The notes below the pieces were generated by a model. That model worked only from the letters and a program-made list of their open reading frames with translations. It ran no database searches and had not been told where the DNA came from. Shown here piece by piece: positions 7,332 to 14,834 of a DNA stretch of 53,730 nucleotides (position 1 is its first letter; each line of letters opens with the position of its first letter). Source of the stretch: Xanthobacteraceae bacterium. GTDB taxonomy: Bacteria; Pseudomonadota; Alphaproteobacteria; Rhizobiales; Xanthobacteraceae. The position numbers and the translations under genes are program-made. The DNA lies in assembly GCA_028282095.1 (NCBI GenBank), contig JANQIP010000093.1, forward strand, positions 1-53,730. The letters run 5' to 3'.

Positions 7332-8684
7332 GTGATGTTGCGTTCGAAAATGGGAACGCGGTACGGGGTGTTGTGCCTTGTGGGCATGGTCCTGGTTTTG
7401 TTGGGGCCGGCCCATGCCGTCGACGCACGCACCGAACAGAGCCAGCTTGCAGAGCACATCCGTCTCCATCCCACCGATTATGCGGCGACCTATCGTTACG
7501 TCGTGATATCGACGCAGCTCCGCGACTATGAGGCGGCGATCGGGGCGCTCGAGCGTCTCCTCATGTTCAACCCCGGGCTGGCACGGGCCGAAAAGGACTT
7601 GGGTTCCTTGTATGCACGGCTCGGGGCCAATGAGCTGGCCGAGCACCATCTGCGTAACGCATTGAGATCGCCGGACATCGACGCCGCTCAACGAGCGCAG
7701 ATCGAGACGGAACTGTTCGACGTCCAAAAAGAAAAGCAGCCGAACCGGCTGTCGGGGCAGTTTTCGGCCGGTCTCAGGCACCAATCCAATGCGAATTTCT
7801 TTCCGGTACCGGGCTTGTTCGCTGTCGGCGGCGTTGCCGTGCCTGCGGCGGGCCAGCGCGCCGACTACAATGCGTACCAACTTTTGAAGGTCACCCATGA
7901 CCTCGGATTCGGCGCCCAACGCGCAAACACGTTTGAATCGCGGGCGACGGTCTACGCGACGCAGCAGTTCAAACTGTCCGAATTCGACGTGGGTCTGATC
8001 TCAGGCACGGTCGGCCCGCGCTATAAGATTTGGCAGGAGGTGTTTCCCGGCTTCAGTGTCAAACCCTATGCGACCGGTGCTGCCTCGAGTCTCGGCGGTG
8101 AAAACTATCTCAACGCGGGCGGCGGCGGCCTGACGGTCCGCGTTCCGCTTGGACCTAATCTGACGCTTGATCCTGGGTTCGAATGGCGGTCGCTGCATGT
8201 GAACCAAGGCAATCAGACCCTCCAATCGCCGGAAAATTCCTCCCTGTCGACGCTCGCAAGCGGCGAAGTGACGACGGGTTATTTGGGAGGGACCTACCGC
8301 GCGACCGACCATATCCGGCTTGATTGGCAGGCGGCCTATTCGCGCGCGGACGCCGCGCTCGCCTCGCAAAGCTCGTCTCAGTTCGATATCCGGGCGGCGC
8401 TACGGCTTGATTTTGCTCCACCGATTGCCAACATTCCGCGGCGCTGGTCGATCGCGCCGTATTTTCGTTTCACCGACCTTGTATTTGACGAGCCCAATCC
8501 CGTGGTCGATCCGCGCTTTGCGCGCCACGACAAGATGTGGACGGGGGGCGTTCTCTTCACAGCTCCCATAACCGGCCAGTTCGGCTTTGTCGGCAATGCC
8601 GAGTTCATGCACAACAGCTCGAACTTGCCGAATTTCCGCACCCGGAATTTTTCCATATCGGTCGGCCCGATAGTGAGATTCTAA
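7332..8684 (+). CDS. TPR-containing outer-membrane beta-barrel protein (Slam/DUF560-like C-terminus)
   Basis: A 450-residue exported protein. An N-terminal signal peptide (hydrophobic stretch about 12-28, cleavage after AHA) is followed by a TPR-like helical region (about 35-130; motifs DYEAAIGALERLL and LGSLYARLGANELAEHHL). A long C-terminal part of alternating strands ends in a terminal Phe (GPIVRF), the outer-membrane barrel signature. The layout of TPR plus barrel resembles surface-lipoprotein-assembly-modifier (Slam/DUF560) proteins. The frame begins at GTG 7332, with ATG at 7335 and 7350 as alternatives; aaggg at 7321-7325 serves the first two. It is followed 12 bp later by a FecR-domain gene, probably one operon and one envelope function. 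The function is inferred only from architecture. Confidence 0.75.
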   Translation: MMLRSKMGTRYGVLCLVGMVLVLLGPAHAVDARTEQSQLAEHIRLHPTDYAATYRYVVISTQLRDYEAAIGALERLLMFNPGLARAEKDLGSLYARLGANELAEHHLRNALRSPDIDAAQRAQIETELFDVQKEKQPNRLSGQFSAGLRHQSNANFFPVPGLFAVGGVAVPAAGQRADYNAYQLLKVTHDLGFGAQRANTFESRATVYATQQFKLSEFDVGLISGTVGPRYKIWQEVFPGFSVKPYATGAASSLGGENYLNAGGGGLTVRVPLGPNLTLDPGFEWRSLHVNQGNQTLQSPENSSLSTLASGEVTTGYLGGTYRATDHIRLDWQAAYSRADAALASQSSSQFDIRAALRLDFAPPIANIPRRWSIAPYFRFTDLVFDEPNPVVDPRFARHDKMWTGGVLFTAPITGQFGFVGNAEFMHNSSNLPNFRTRNFSISVGPIVRF

Positions 8685-8696
8685 AGGGAGATCACT

Positions 8697-9587
8697 ATGA
8701 CGGTGGCGAGGACATTCATACTAGCGAGGACATTCATACTGACGTCGAGCATCTTGCTGCTTGCCGTGCCCGCACTGGCGCAGAGCGTCGGAAATGTGGG
8801 CGCGGTCAACCAGTCCGCGCATGGCACACCGCCGGGAGGATCGAAGCGCACGCTGTCCGTCGGGGCGGGGGTTTCAAGGAAAGAGCGGATCGTCACCAAC
8901 GCCAACGGCAATGTGCAGATCGTATTCCGTGACAAATCGACCATGACGGTCGGACACAACAGCTCCGTCACGATCGATAGATTTGTCTATGCGGGCGATG
9001 CCAATAAGGCGAGCCAAGGGATCCAAGTCGCCAAGGGTGTCTTGCGCTTTGTCGGGGGAGAGGTCAGCCACAACCGCGGAGCCCAGGTCAAGACGCCCAC
9101 CGCTTCGATCGGAATAAGGGGCGGCACGGCGTTGATCCAAACCGGAGGCTCTTGCGGTACGCTTGTGGTTTTGCAGTACGGCGTCGCCAAGGTCTCGAAT
9201 GCGCAAGACTCGGTGTTGCTGACGACCCCCGGATTTGCGGTTTGCGTCCCGCTCGACGGACCGATCTCACAACCGTTCCAGCTCACGCCAGCCGAACTCG
9301 CCTCACTCCTTGAGAGCTTGACCAGCGCGCCAGGCCAGACCGGGGGTGTCGCCAATCCCCCAACGAATGCCGGTGCGGACAGTCAGCTATCCGATACACG
9401 ATCGCCGGACCAAACGAATGTTCTCGATTTCATCGGCACGATCTGGTTCGGAAACACGCTCGTCCAAAGCGGCGCAAATGCCGTCAATCAACCGCCGCCG
9501 CCGCAACCACCGCCGCCACAGCCGCCACCACCACAGCCGCCACCAAATGGCGATCATCAAAATGGCAAGTATTTGAATGACGGATAG
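8697..9587 (+). CDS. Secreted FecR-domain protein with proline-rich tail
   Basis: A 296-residue protein: signal peptide (cleavage near ALAQS, about residue 29), a FecR domain (about 50-165; NANGNVQIVFRDKSTMTVG, HNSSVTIDRF and TPTASIGIRGGTALIQ) and a C-terminal tail with three PPPPQ-type repeats. Unlike classical FecR anti-sigma regulators it has no N-terminal cytoplasmic domain or transmembrane helix, so it is likely a periplasmic or surface ligand or structural protein. Two Cys (near residues 156 and 181) could form a disulphide. The start ATG follows agggag. The signal peptide contains an exact 18-bp in-frame duplication. It is paired with the upstream outer-membrane barrel gene. Confidence 0.75.
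   Translation: MTVARTFILARTFILTSSILLLAVPALAQSVGNVGAVNQSAHGTPPGGSKRTLSVGAGVSRKERIVTNANGNVQIVFRDKSTMTVGHNSSVTIDRFVYAGDANKASQGIQVAKGVLRFVGGEVSHNRGAQVKTPTASIGIRGGTALIQTGGSCGTLVVLQYGVAKVSNAQDSVLLTTPGFAVCVPLDGPISQPFQLTPAELASLLESLTSAPGQTGGVANPPTNAGADSQLSDTRSPDQTNVLDFIGTIWFGNTLVQSGANAVNQPPPPQPPPPQPPPPQPPPNGDHQNGKYLNDG
8706..8741. repeat. 18-bp in-frame tandem repeat in a signal peptide
   Basis: Two copies of gcgaggacattcatact plus one base (8706-8723, 8724-8741) encode ARTFIL twice. This lengthens the hydrophobic core of the FecR-domain protein's signal peptide by six residues. Confidence 0.9.
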
Positions 9588-9593
9588 GGTGAT

Positions 9594-9797
9594 TAGAGCA
9601 TGATCCCGAAAAGTTGCAGACTTTTCGGACAAGATCATGCGGCAAAACAAAGAGAAATAGAGTGCGATCGATTCAATCTAAATGGATCGCGCTCTAGAGC
9701 ATGATCCCGAAAAGTTGCAGACTTTGCGGACAAGATCATGCGGCAAAACAAAGAGAAACAGAGTGCGATCGATTCAATCTACATGGATCGCACTCTA
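9594..9797. repeat. Family A palindromic repeat, two tandem copies
   Basis: Two near-identical ~102-bp units in direct orientation (9594-9696 and 9695-9797) share the junction CTAGAG. Each has the strong hairpin ccgaaaagt-tgcag-acttttcgg within gcatgatc/gatcatgc outer arms, an A-rich spacer, and a second palindrome gagtgcgatc/gatcgcactc. They follow the FecR-domain gene and could act as its terminator on RNA. Confidence 0.9.
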
Positions 9798-9953
9798 ATT
9801 GCGCAGATTGATGATCTTATCGAGCCGTGACCGAAACAGATCGCCGAGTTGCCGTTGACGCCATCCTTTCTCAGCGCGCGAATGGCGGCGCTGCACTGAC
9901 GTGATCACGTCAATCAACTCCGTCAAAGGTTTCCCGCCAGTGAGTACTATGAC
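9795..9953 (-). pseudogene. IS5-type transposase N-terminal fragment
   Basis: Reading the minus strand, the frame ends in QLGDLFRSRLDKIINLRN and then TAG. The motif DLFRSRLDxII is typical of the N-terminus of IS5-family transposases, where it is followed by a long catalytic part. Here it stops after about 50 codons because the frame runs into the end of the family A repeat, whose edge supplies the TAG. There is no downstream DDE region, so this is a relic. Family assignment rests on this short motif. Confidence 0.55.
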
Positions 9954-10225
9954 TCCCGTGCAAGCTCACCCTGTCAAGGCGGACCGGGTCGAACGGACAC
10001 AGAGTTGCATTCGTAATTTATTTTCTCTGCCACTTGCCGACGGCAATATCACATTTCGTGAAACTCGCATGCTCTTACCAGGCACATTCCGACCGAGCGG
10101 ATGAAGATGGTGAGATAGTTGGGAACCTGCTTGTTGAATGGCTGGCTGGATCAAATCCTCAATATCTGTATTGGTGTTCGCGTCATGAGCGGTGCCGGCT
10201 GCGTTTCTGGCAGAGAGAGCATCCC

Positions 10226-10382
10226 CTAGCAGGCTGCTGAAAAACTCGGAAATCTTCTGAAAAAGGGCAACAATCGAATCCGAAGGAGCATCGTCTTGAA
10301 TCAAACGTTCGCTTCGGACTCGGTTCTTGAACCAATGTTGTCCGTCGACACCCTCCGAAATCGTTTTTCAGCAGCCTGCTAG
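10226..10382. mobile_element. 157-bp MITE-like element or IS remnant with perfect terminal inverted repeats
   Basis: The ends are a perfect 20-bp inverted repeat, ctagcaggctgctgaaaaac at 10226-10245 and its complement at 10363-10382. The GCAGGCTGCTGAAAAA type of end is seen on IS5/IS1182-like elements. The interior (about 117 bp) is too short for a transposase, so it is either a non-autonomous MITE or an internally deleted IS. CTAG at both outer edges could be part of the inverted repeat or a 4-bp target duplication. It lies 41 bp beyond the cysG stop and cuts off the conserved C-terminal reading of cysG. Confidence 0.75.
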
Positions 10383-10423
10383 ACCAAGGAGGATGGGTCC
10401 ATCTCCTGGCAGAACGGGGCATT

Positions 10424-11785
10424 TCAACGACCAGCGAGATCCTCCAATGTTCCGTGCCAACTCATTTGGTTGGGGCGGGATGCCGAGCGCATGGCAACGC
10501 AGTGGCGTTGGGGATCAGCTCCGGCATCAAACAGAGCTTTTGCCAGTGCCGGTCCGGTTGAACCGCCGAAAAAAACCATTGTCGTTTGCCCCGGACGCGC
10601 CGGTGCGTCCAGATCGAGAGAGTTGGGCAGATGGCCATCGCGGGCGTGCCCGGTAACGAAGTTTGAGGTTTGCGCGTGATCTCGGTGCGTCAGGGATACG
10701 CCGGGTTGCGACGCCATGGCACCGGCGGCGGTAATGCCCGGCACCACCGTCGTGGGAATACCCTCGGCATCCAGCGCCGCAAGCTCCTCAGCGGCACGGC
10801 CGAAGATCATGGGGTCGCCCGCCTTCAACCGAACAACGTTCTTCCCTTGCTTGGCGAGTTTGATCATCAGCGCATTGATATCGTCCTGACGGCAACTTTC
10901 GCGTCGACCACGCTTGCCGACCATCATCCTCTTGGCTTCGCGGCGCGCCAGCTCCAAAACGTCATCGGATACCAGATCGTCGAACAGGACAATATCGGCG
11001 GCCTGCAGCGCCCTCATCGCCCCAATTGTCAACAGATCCGCATTCCCTGGCCCAGCGCCCACCAGCGTCACACAGCCGCCATTTGGGGCATTGTTGCGGA
11101 CTGCCTCGATCCACTGATGATCATCGGTTTCGATGCTCTCCTGCCCCGACAAGGCGAGGTCGGAGAATCGGTTCCAGAAGGCGCGACGCAATGGCCAGTC
11201 CCTCAGCCGTTCAAGCACCAGTGTTCGCAGCCTCAGGGCGCGCCCAGCCCAATCGCTAAGCGATTGCGGCAGCAGCGTCTCGATTTTGCGGCGAATGGCC
11301 TGGGCCAAAATGGGCGCGGCCCCACGGGTTGAAATCCCGACGACAACGGGCGAGCGGTTGACGATCGAGCCGAAGCTGAACTGGCTGAATTTCGGGCGGT
11401 CAACAATATTGACGGGAACGCCGGCATCCCTTGCGGCGCAAAAGAATGCGCGCGCTTCCTCATCATCGCGCGCATCCGCAACGGCCAGAGCCGCACCCTC
11501 GAAAACGTCCAGCGCCCAAGGGCGCTCAAGATGAACAAGGCGGTCGCCATGATCGCCCCGCGCCAGAAGTTCCGCCATTTCCGGCTCAACTTGAGTGGCA
11601 TAGACCGTGACATGGGCACCCGTGGCAGCAAGCAGTTCGGCCTTCCAGGCCGCCGGCGACGAACCACCGGCCAACACAACCTTTTTGCCTTTCAGCGTGA
11701 AGAACACCGGCAAGGTGGCCAATTCGGCCATGCGCGGCGGCGACGCCTTAGACGGTTTCCGGAACGGCTTTTGTGTGTCGATCAT
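10424..11785 (-). CDS. cysG: Siroheme synthase CysG (precorrin-2 dehydrogenase / uroporphyrinogen-III methyltransferase), 3' end frameshifted
   Basis: A 453-residue bifunctional enzyme making siroheme, the cofactor of NirB. The N-terminal part (about 20-200) is the dehydrogenase/ferrochelatase (KGKKVVLAGGSS; NRSPVVVGISTRGAAPILAQ). The C-terminal part (about 215-445) is the SAM-dependent methyltransferase (VTLVGAGPGNADLLTIGAMR, VVRLKAGDPMIFGRA, VVPGITAAGAMA). ATG 11785 has gaggag at ideal spacing; a longer TTG start at 11809 is unlikely. The gene overlaps the nasA 3' end by 38 bp. It stops as LEDLAGR, about 25-30 residues earlier than usual, and the conserved ending (LPGDGPILLG) is still readable in another frame just downstream, up to the MITE. 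Core motifs are intact, so activity is plausible. Confidence 0.92.
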   Translation of the reverse strand: MIDTQKPFRKPSKASPPRMAELATLPVFFTLKGKKVVLAGGSSPAAWKAELLAATGAHVTVYATQVEPEMAELLARGDHGDRLVHLERPWALDVFEGAALAVADARDDEEARAFFCAARDAGVPVNIVDRPKFSQFSFGSIVNRSPVVVGISTRGAAPILAQAIRRKIETLLPQSLSDWAGRALRLRTLVLERLRDWPLRRAFWNRFSDLALSGQESIETDDHQWIEAVRNNAPNGGCVTLVGAGPGNADLLTIGAMRALQAADIVLFDDLVSDDVLELARREAKRMMVGKRGRRESCRQDDINALMIKLAKQGKNVVRLKAGDPMIFGRAAEELAALDAEGIPTTVVPGITAAGAMASQPGVSLTHRDHAQTSNFVTGHARDGHLPNSLDLDAPARPGQTTMVFFGGSTGPALAKALFDAGADPQRHCVAMRSASRPNQMSWHGTLEDLAGR

Positions 11786-14477
11786 GATCCGGCTCCTCGG
11801 TTTTTCCAAGGCGATTCCCAGCGGTCGTATCGGTTACGCTGGTGATCAAACGGGAAATCTCGGCACGACAGGATCCGCAATTGGTACCGGCCCCTAGGGT
11901 TTCGCCAACCGAACCGACCGTACAATGGCCCCGGGTAACAGCGCGCGTAATGTCGTTGGCGCCGACGGCAAAACAGGCGCAGATTGTTGGACCCGGGTCG
12001 GGCCGCGCACCGCCGGGACGGCCTGCCAAGAAGGCGGCCGCCTCCTGGGCAGATCCAAAACTTCTGCCCAGCAAGCTGGTGGCCCAACTGCGCGAAACCG
12101 CAACCGGCTCCGGCGAAAGGAACAGCGCCCCTGTCAGTCGGCCATTCTCGATCGCCGCGAACCGACTGTGGCGGCGCGCGGTGTCCGCATAGCCGACAAG
12201 CTCAGCCCGCTTGAGCAGCGACGATGCGAAGCCAGTCGGATCCTTTAGCGGGCGCGAGTCAGCCAGTTCATAGGCCACACCGTTTTTGAGCGTGGACTGG
12301 GCCCAATAGGCGCAATCAAGGCTGGTCGGCGCCCCCAGGATGGCGAAGCCGAACCAGTGCGCAGCGAACCGGCGCACGGCCACCGCATTGTTCTTCAACG
12401 CAGGCTGTCCGGACACTGGATCAACGAGCGGGGCGACAAGGGTGTCGATTCGTCCTTTGGACGCCGTCTGATCGGTCCAATGAAACGGCACAAAAACCGC
12501 TCCAGGCTTCTGGCGATCAGTGATGAGCGCGCGCACCAGAACCTGGCCGCGAGGCGCTGTGATTTCAACGAGGTCGGCCGGGCCGATCCCAAGCGTTTCG
12601 GCGTCGGCCGGGTGAAGCTCCGCGAAGGGTTCGGCCATATGCGCGGCCAGCCGCGGCGCCCGGCCTGTACGGGTCATCGTGTGCCAATGGTCGCGCACGC
12701 GGCCGGTATTGAGAACGAACGGAAAGCGCGGTGCCCGCTTTGTATCCTTCGGCGGCCGAACCGCAATGAAGCAGGCCTTCCGATCTTCGGTGAAAAACCG
12801 ACCATCGGCAAAGAACCGTCCACCCTGCCGGCCATCGGCGGGGATCGGCCAGTGAACCGGGCCGAGACAGTCATATTCGTCCTCGGAGAGCGCCGCGAGG
12901 CCGGAAATGTCGAAGTCGCGGGAACCGGCATTTTCGACGCCGGACATGCGGGCATATTCGTCGAATATCTCATGCGGTCCAGCAAAGGAGAAGGCGTCTT
13001 CCCAGCCCATTCGAGCGGCGACATCGCAAATGATCCGCCAGTCGGGGCGCGCTTCACCGGGCAGCGGCAGAAAGCTGCGTTGCCGCGAAATGCACCGCTC
13101 TGAATTGGTGACGGTGCCGTCTTTTTCCGCCCATCCCGCAGCAGGCAGCCGCACATGGGCGTGACGCAGTGTATCGGTGTCGGACACCACATCGGAGACC
13201 GCCAGGAACGGTACCTGCCGCAAGGCCTCTTCGACACGGTATGCGTCCGGCATGCTGTCGGCGGGGTTGGTCGCCATCACCCAAAGCGCCTTGATCTGCC
13301 CCTCATGAATGGCCTCGAATAGATCGACCGCCTTCAACCCGGGCCGGCTAGCGATCGTCGGCGCGTTCCAGAAGTCTTGCGCGATGCGGCGATGCTCGGG
13401 ATTGGCGATCTCCATATGGCAGGCCAGCATGTTGGAAAGCCCGCCAACCTCGCGTCCACCCATGGCATTGGGCTGCCCCGTCACCGAAAATGGGCCCCTG
13501 CCAGGCTTGCCGATCCGGCCCGTGAGAAGATGAGTATTGATGATGGCGTTGACCTTGTCGGTGCCCACCGCCGACTGATTGACGCCCTGGCTGTAGATGG
13601 TCAGCGTCCTCTTGGTCCGGGCGACCCAGCCATAGAATTCCGCAATCTCGTCCGCCGCGAGGCCGGTGTCCCGCGCCACATCTGCAAGGCCCGATTGGCC
13701 GGCCTCCAGCAAGGCCGCCTCGACGCCCCTTGTGTGCGCGGCCACGAAGCGATGATCGACGACGCCTTTCTCGGCCAGATGGCATAACAGACCGTTGAAC
13801 AGCGCCACATCGGAGTCAGCCTTCAACGCCAGATGGAGATCGGCAATTTCGGCTGTCGCCGTGCGACGGGGATCGACCAGAACAACCCGCATATCAGGCC
13901 GTTCAGCCTTTGCGGCGCTCAGTCTTTGAAACAGAACCGGATGGCACCAGGCGAGATTGGAGCCGACCAGAACAACAAGGTCGGCTTCCTCAAAATCGGC
14001 ATACAGCCCAGGCACTGTATCGCTACCGAATGCGCGTTTGTGCCCGGCCACCGACGAAGCCATGCACAGCCGCGAATTCGTGTCGATATTCGCCGAGCCG
14101 ATGAAGCCCTTCATCAGCTTGTTGGCAACGTAGTAGTCCTCGGTCAGGAGCTGACCGGAGACATAGAAGGCAACCGAATCCGGTCCATATTCGGTGATCG
14201 CGTCAGAGAAGGCCCCGGCGACAGCGCAGATTGCAGCGTCCCAGGATACGCGCTTGTCGCCGATTTCCGGATAGAGCAGCCGATCTTCAAGACCTATCGT
14301 TTCAGCGAGCGCTGCGCCCTTTGAGCAGACAAGCCCGCGATTGGCTGGATGGGCATGATCGCCGGAAACCCGCCACCCCGCCTCAGTCCGGCGTGCGATG
14401 ATGCCGCATCCGACCCCGCAATAAGGGCATGTTGTGCGGACCCGTTTCGCAAGAGCGCTGTCGGAGCGGGCGTCCAT
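11748..14477 (-). CDS. nasA: Assimilatory nitrate reductase catalytic subunit
   Basis: A 909-residue cytoplasmic molybdenum enzyme reducing nitrate to nitrite. The N-terminal [4Fe-4S] ligands are CPYCGVGC (17-24) and VCSKG. The molybdopterin-guanine-dinucleotide domains follow (SRLCMASSVAGHKRAFG, GRIGKPGRGPFSVTGQPNAMG, TMTRTGRAPRL). A C-terminal BFD-like [2Fe-2S] region has CACFAVGA and TNCGSC (about 835-880). The C-terminal cluster is typical of NasA forms that take electrons without a tightly bound flavoprotein subunit; no nasB-type reductase is present here. ATG 14477 lies 3 bp after the nirD stop, consistent with one polycistron from nrtA to cysG. There is no Tat signal, as expected for assimilation. 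Confidence 0.95.
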   Translation of the reverse strand: MDARSDSALAKRVRTTCPYCGVGCGIIARRTEAGWRVSGDHAHPANRGLVCSKGAALAETIGLEDRLLYPEIGDKRVSWDAAICAVAGAFSDAITEYGPDSVAFYVSGQLLTEDYYVANKLMKGFIGSANIDTNSRLCMASSVAGHKRAFGSDTVPGLYADFEEADLVVLVGSNLAWCHPVLFQRLSAAKAERPDMRVVLVDPRRTATAEIADLHLALKADSDVALFNGLLCHLAEKGVVDHRFVAAHTRGVEAALLEAGQSGLADVARDTGLAADEIAEFYGWVARTKRTLTIYSQGVNQSAVGTDKVNAIINTHLLTGRIGKPGRGPFSVTGQPNAMGGREVGGLSNMLACHMEIANPEHRRIAQDFWNAPTIASRPGLKAVDLFEAIHEGQIKALWVMATNPADSMPDAYRVEEALRQVPFLAVSDVVSDTDTLRHAHVRLPAAGWAEKDGTVTNSERCISRQRSFLPLPGEARPDWRIICDVAARMGWEDAFSFAGPHEIFDEYARMSGVENAGSRDFDISGLAALSEDEYDCLGPVHWPIPADGRQGGRFFADGRFFTEDRKACFIAVRPPKDTKRAPRFPFVLNTGRVRDHWHTMTRTGRAPRLAAHMAEPFAELHPADAETLGIGPADLVEITAPRGQVLVRALITDRQKPGAVFVPFHWTDQTASKGRIDTLVAPLVDPVSGQPALKNNAVAVRRFAAHWFGFAILGAPTSLDCAYWAQSTLKNGVAYELADSRPLKDPTGFASSLLKRAELVGYADTARRHSRFAAIENGRLTGALFLSPEPVAVSRSWATSLLGRSFGSAQEAAAFLAGRPGGARPDPGPTICACFAVGANDITRAVTRGHCTVGSVGETLGAGTNCGSCRAEISRLITSVTDTTAGNRLGKTEEPDHDRHTKAVPETV

Positions 14478-14480
14478 GAT

Positions 14481-14834
14481 TCAAGCCGCCCTGCCCGCTT
14501 TTCCAACTTGCGCGGATTCCAGCCCAAGAATGATCTGGTCGTTTTCGATCCGCACCGGGATCGTCTTGACACGCCCCTCGTCGGCCCCCTGGACCTGACC
14601 GGTCTCAAGGCTGATCACCCAATTGTGCAGTGGGCACGTCACCGAGGCATCGTGAACGATGCCCTGGGACAGCGGCCCACCCTTATGCGGGCAGTGATCC
14701 TCGATGGCGTAGACCTCGCCATCGGATGTGCGAAACACACCGATCTTGCCGATCCGCGTTACAACGCACCGCGCGCCACGCAACGGGACATCGGTGATCT
14801 GCCCCACCGCGACCCAATGCAGATTGCCAGTCAC
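14481..14834 (-). CDS. nirD: Nitrite reductase [NAD(P)H] small subunit
   Basis: A 117-residue Rieske-type [2Fe-2S] protein partnering NirB in six-electron reduction of nitrite to ammonium. Cluster ligands are Cys48/His50 in CPHKG and Cys67/His70 in CPLHNW, so unlike some NirD proteins the Rieske ligands are intact. The start is GTG at 14834, which overlaps the nirB TGA (GTGA), indicating translational coupling. The length is normal. It is followed after 3 bp by nasA. Confidence 0.95.
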   Translation of the reverse strand: MTGNLHWVAVGQITDVPLRGARCVVTRIGKIGVFRTSDGEVYAIEDHCPHKGGPLSQGIVHDASVTCPLHNWVISLETGQVQGADEGRVKTIPVRIENDQIILGLESAQVGKAGRAA

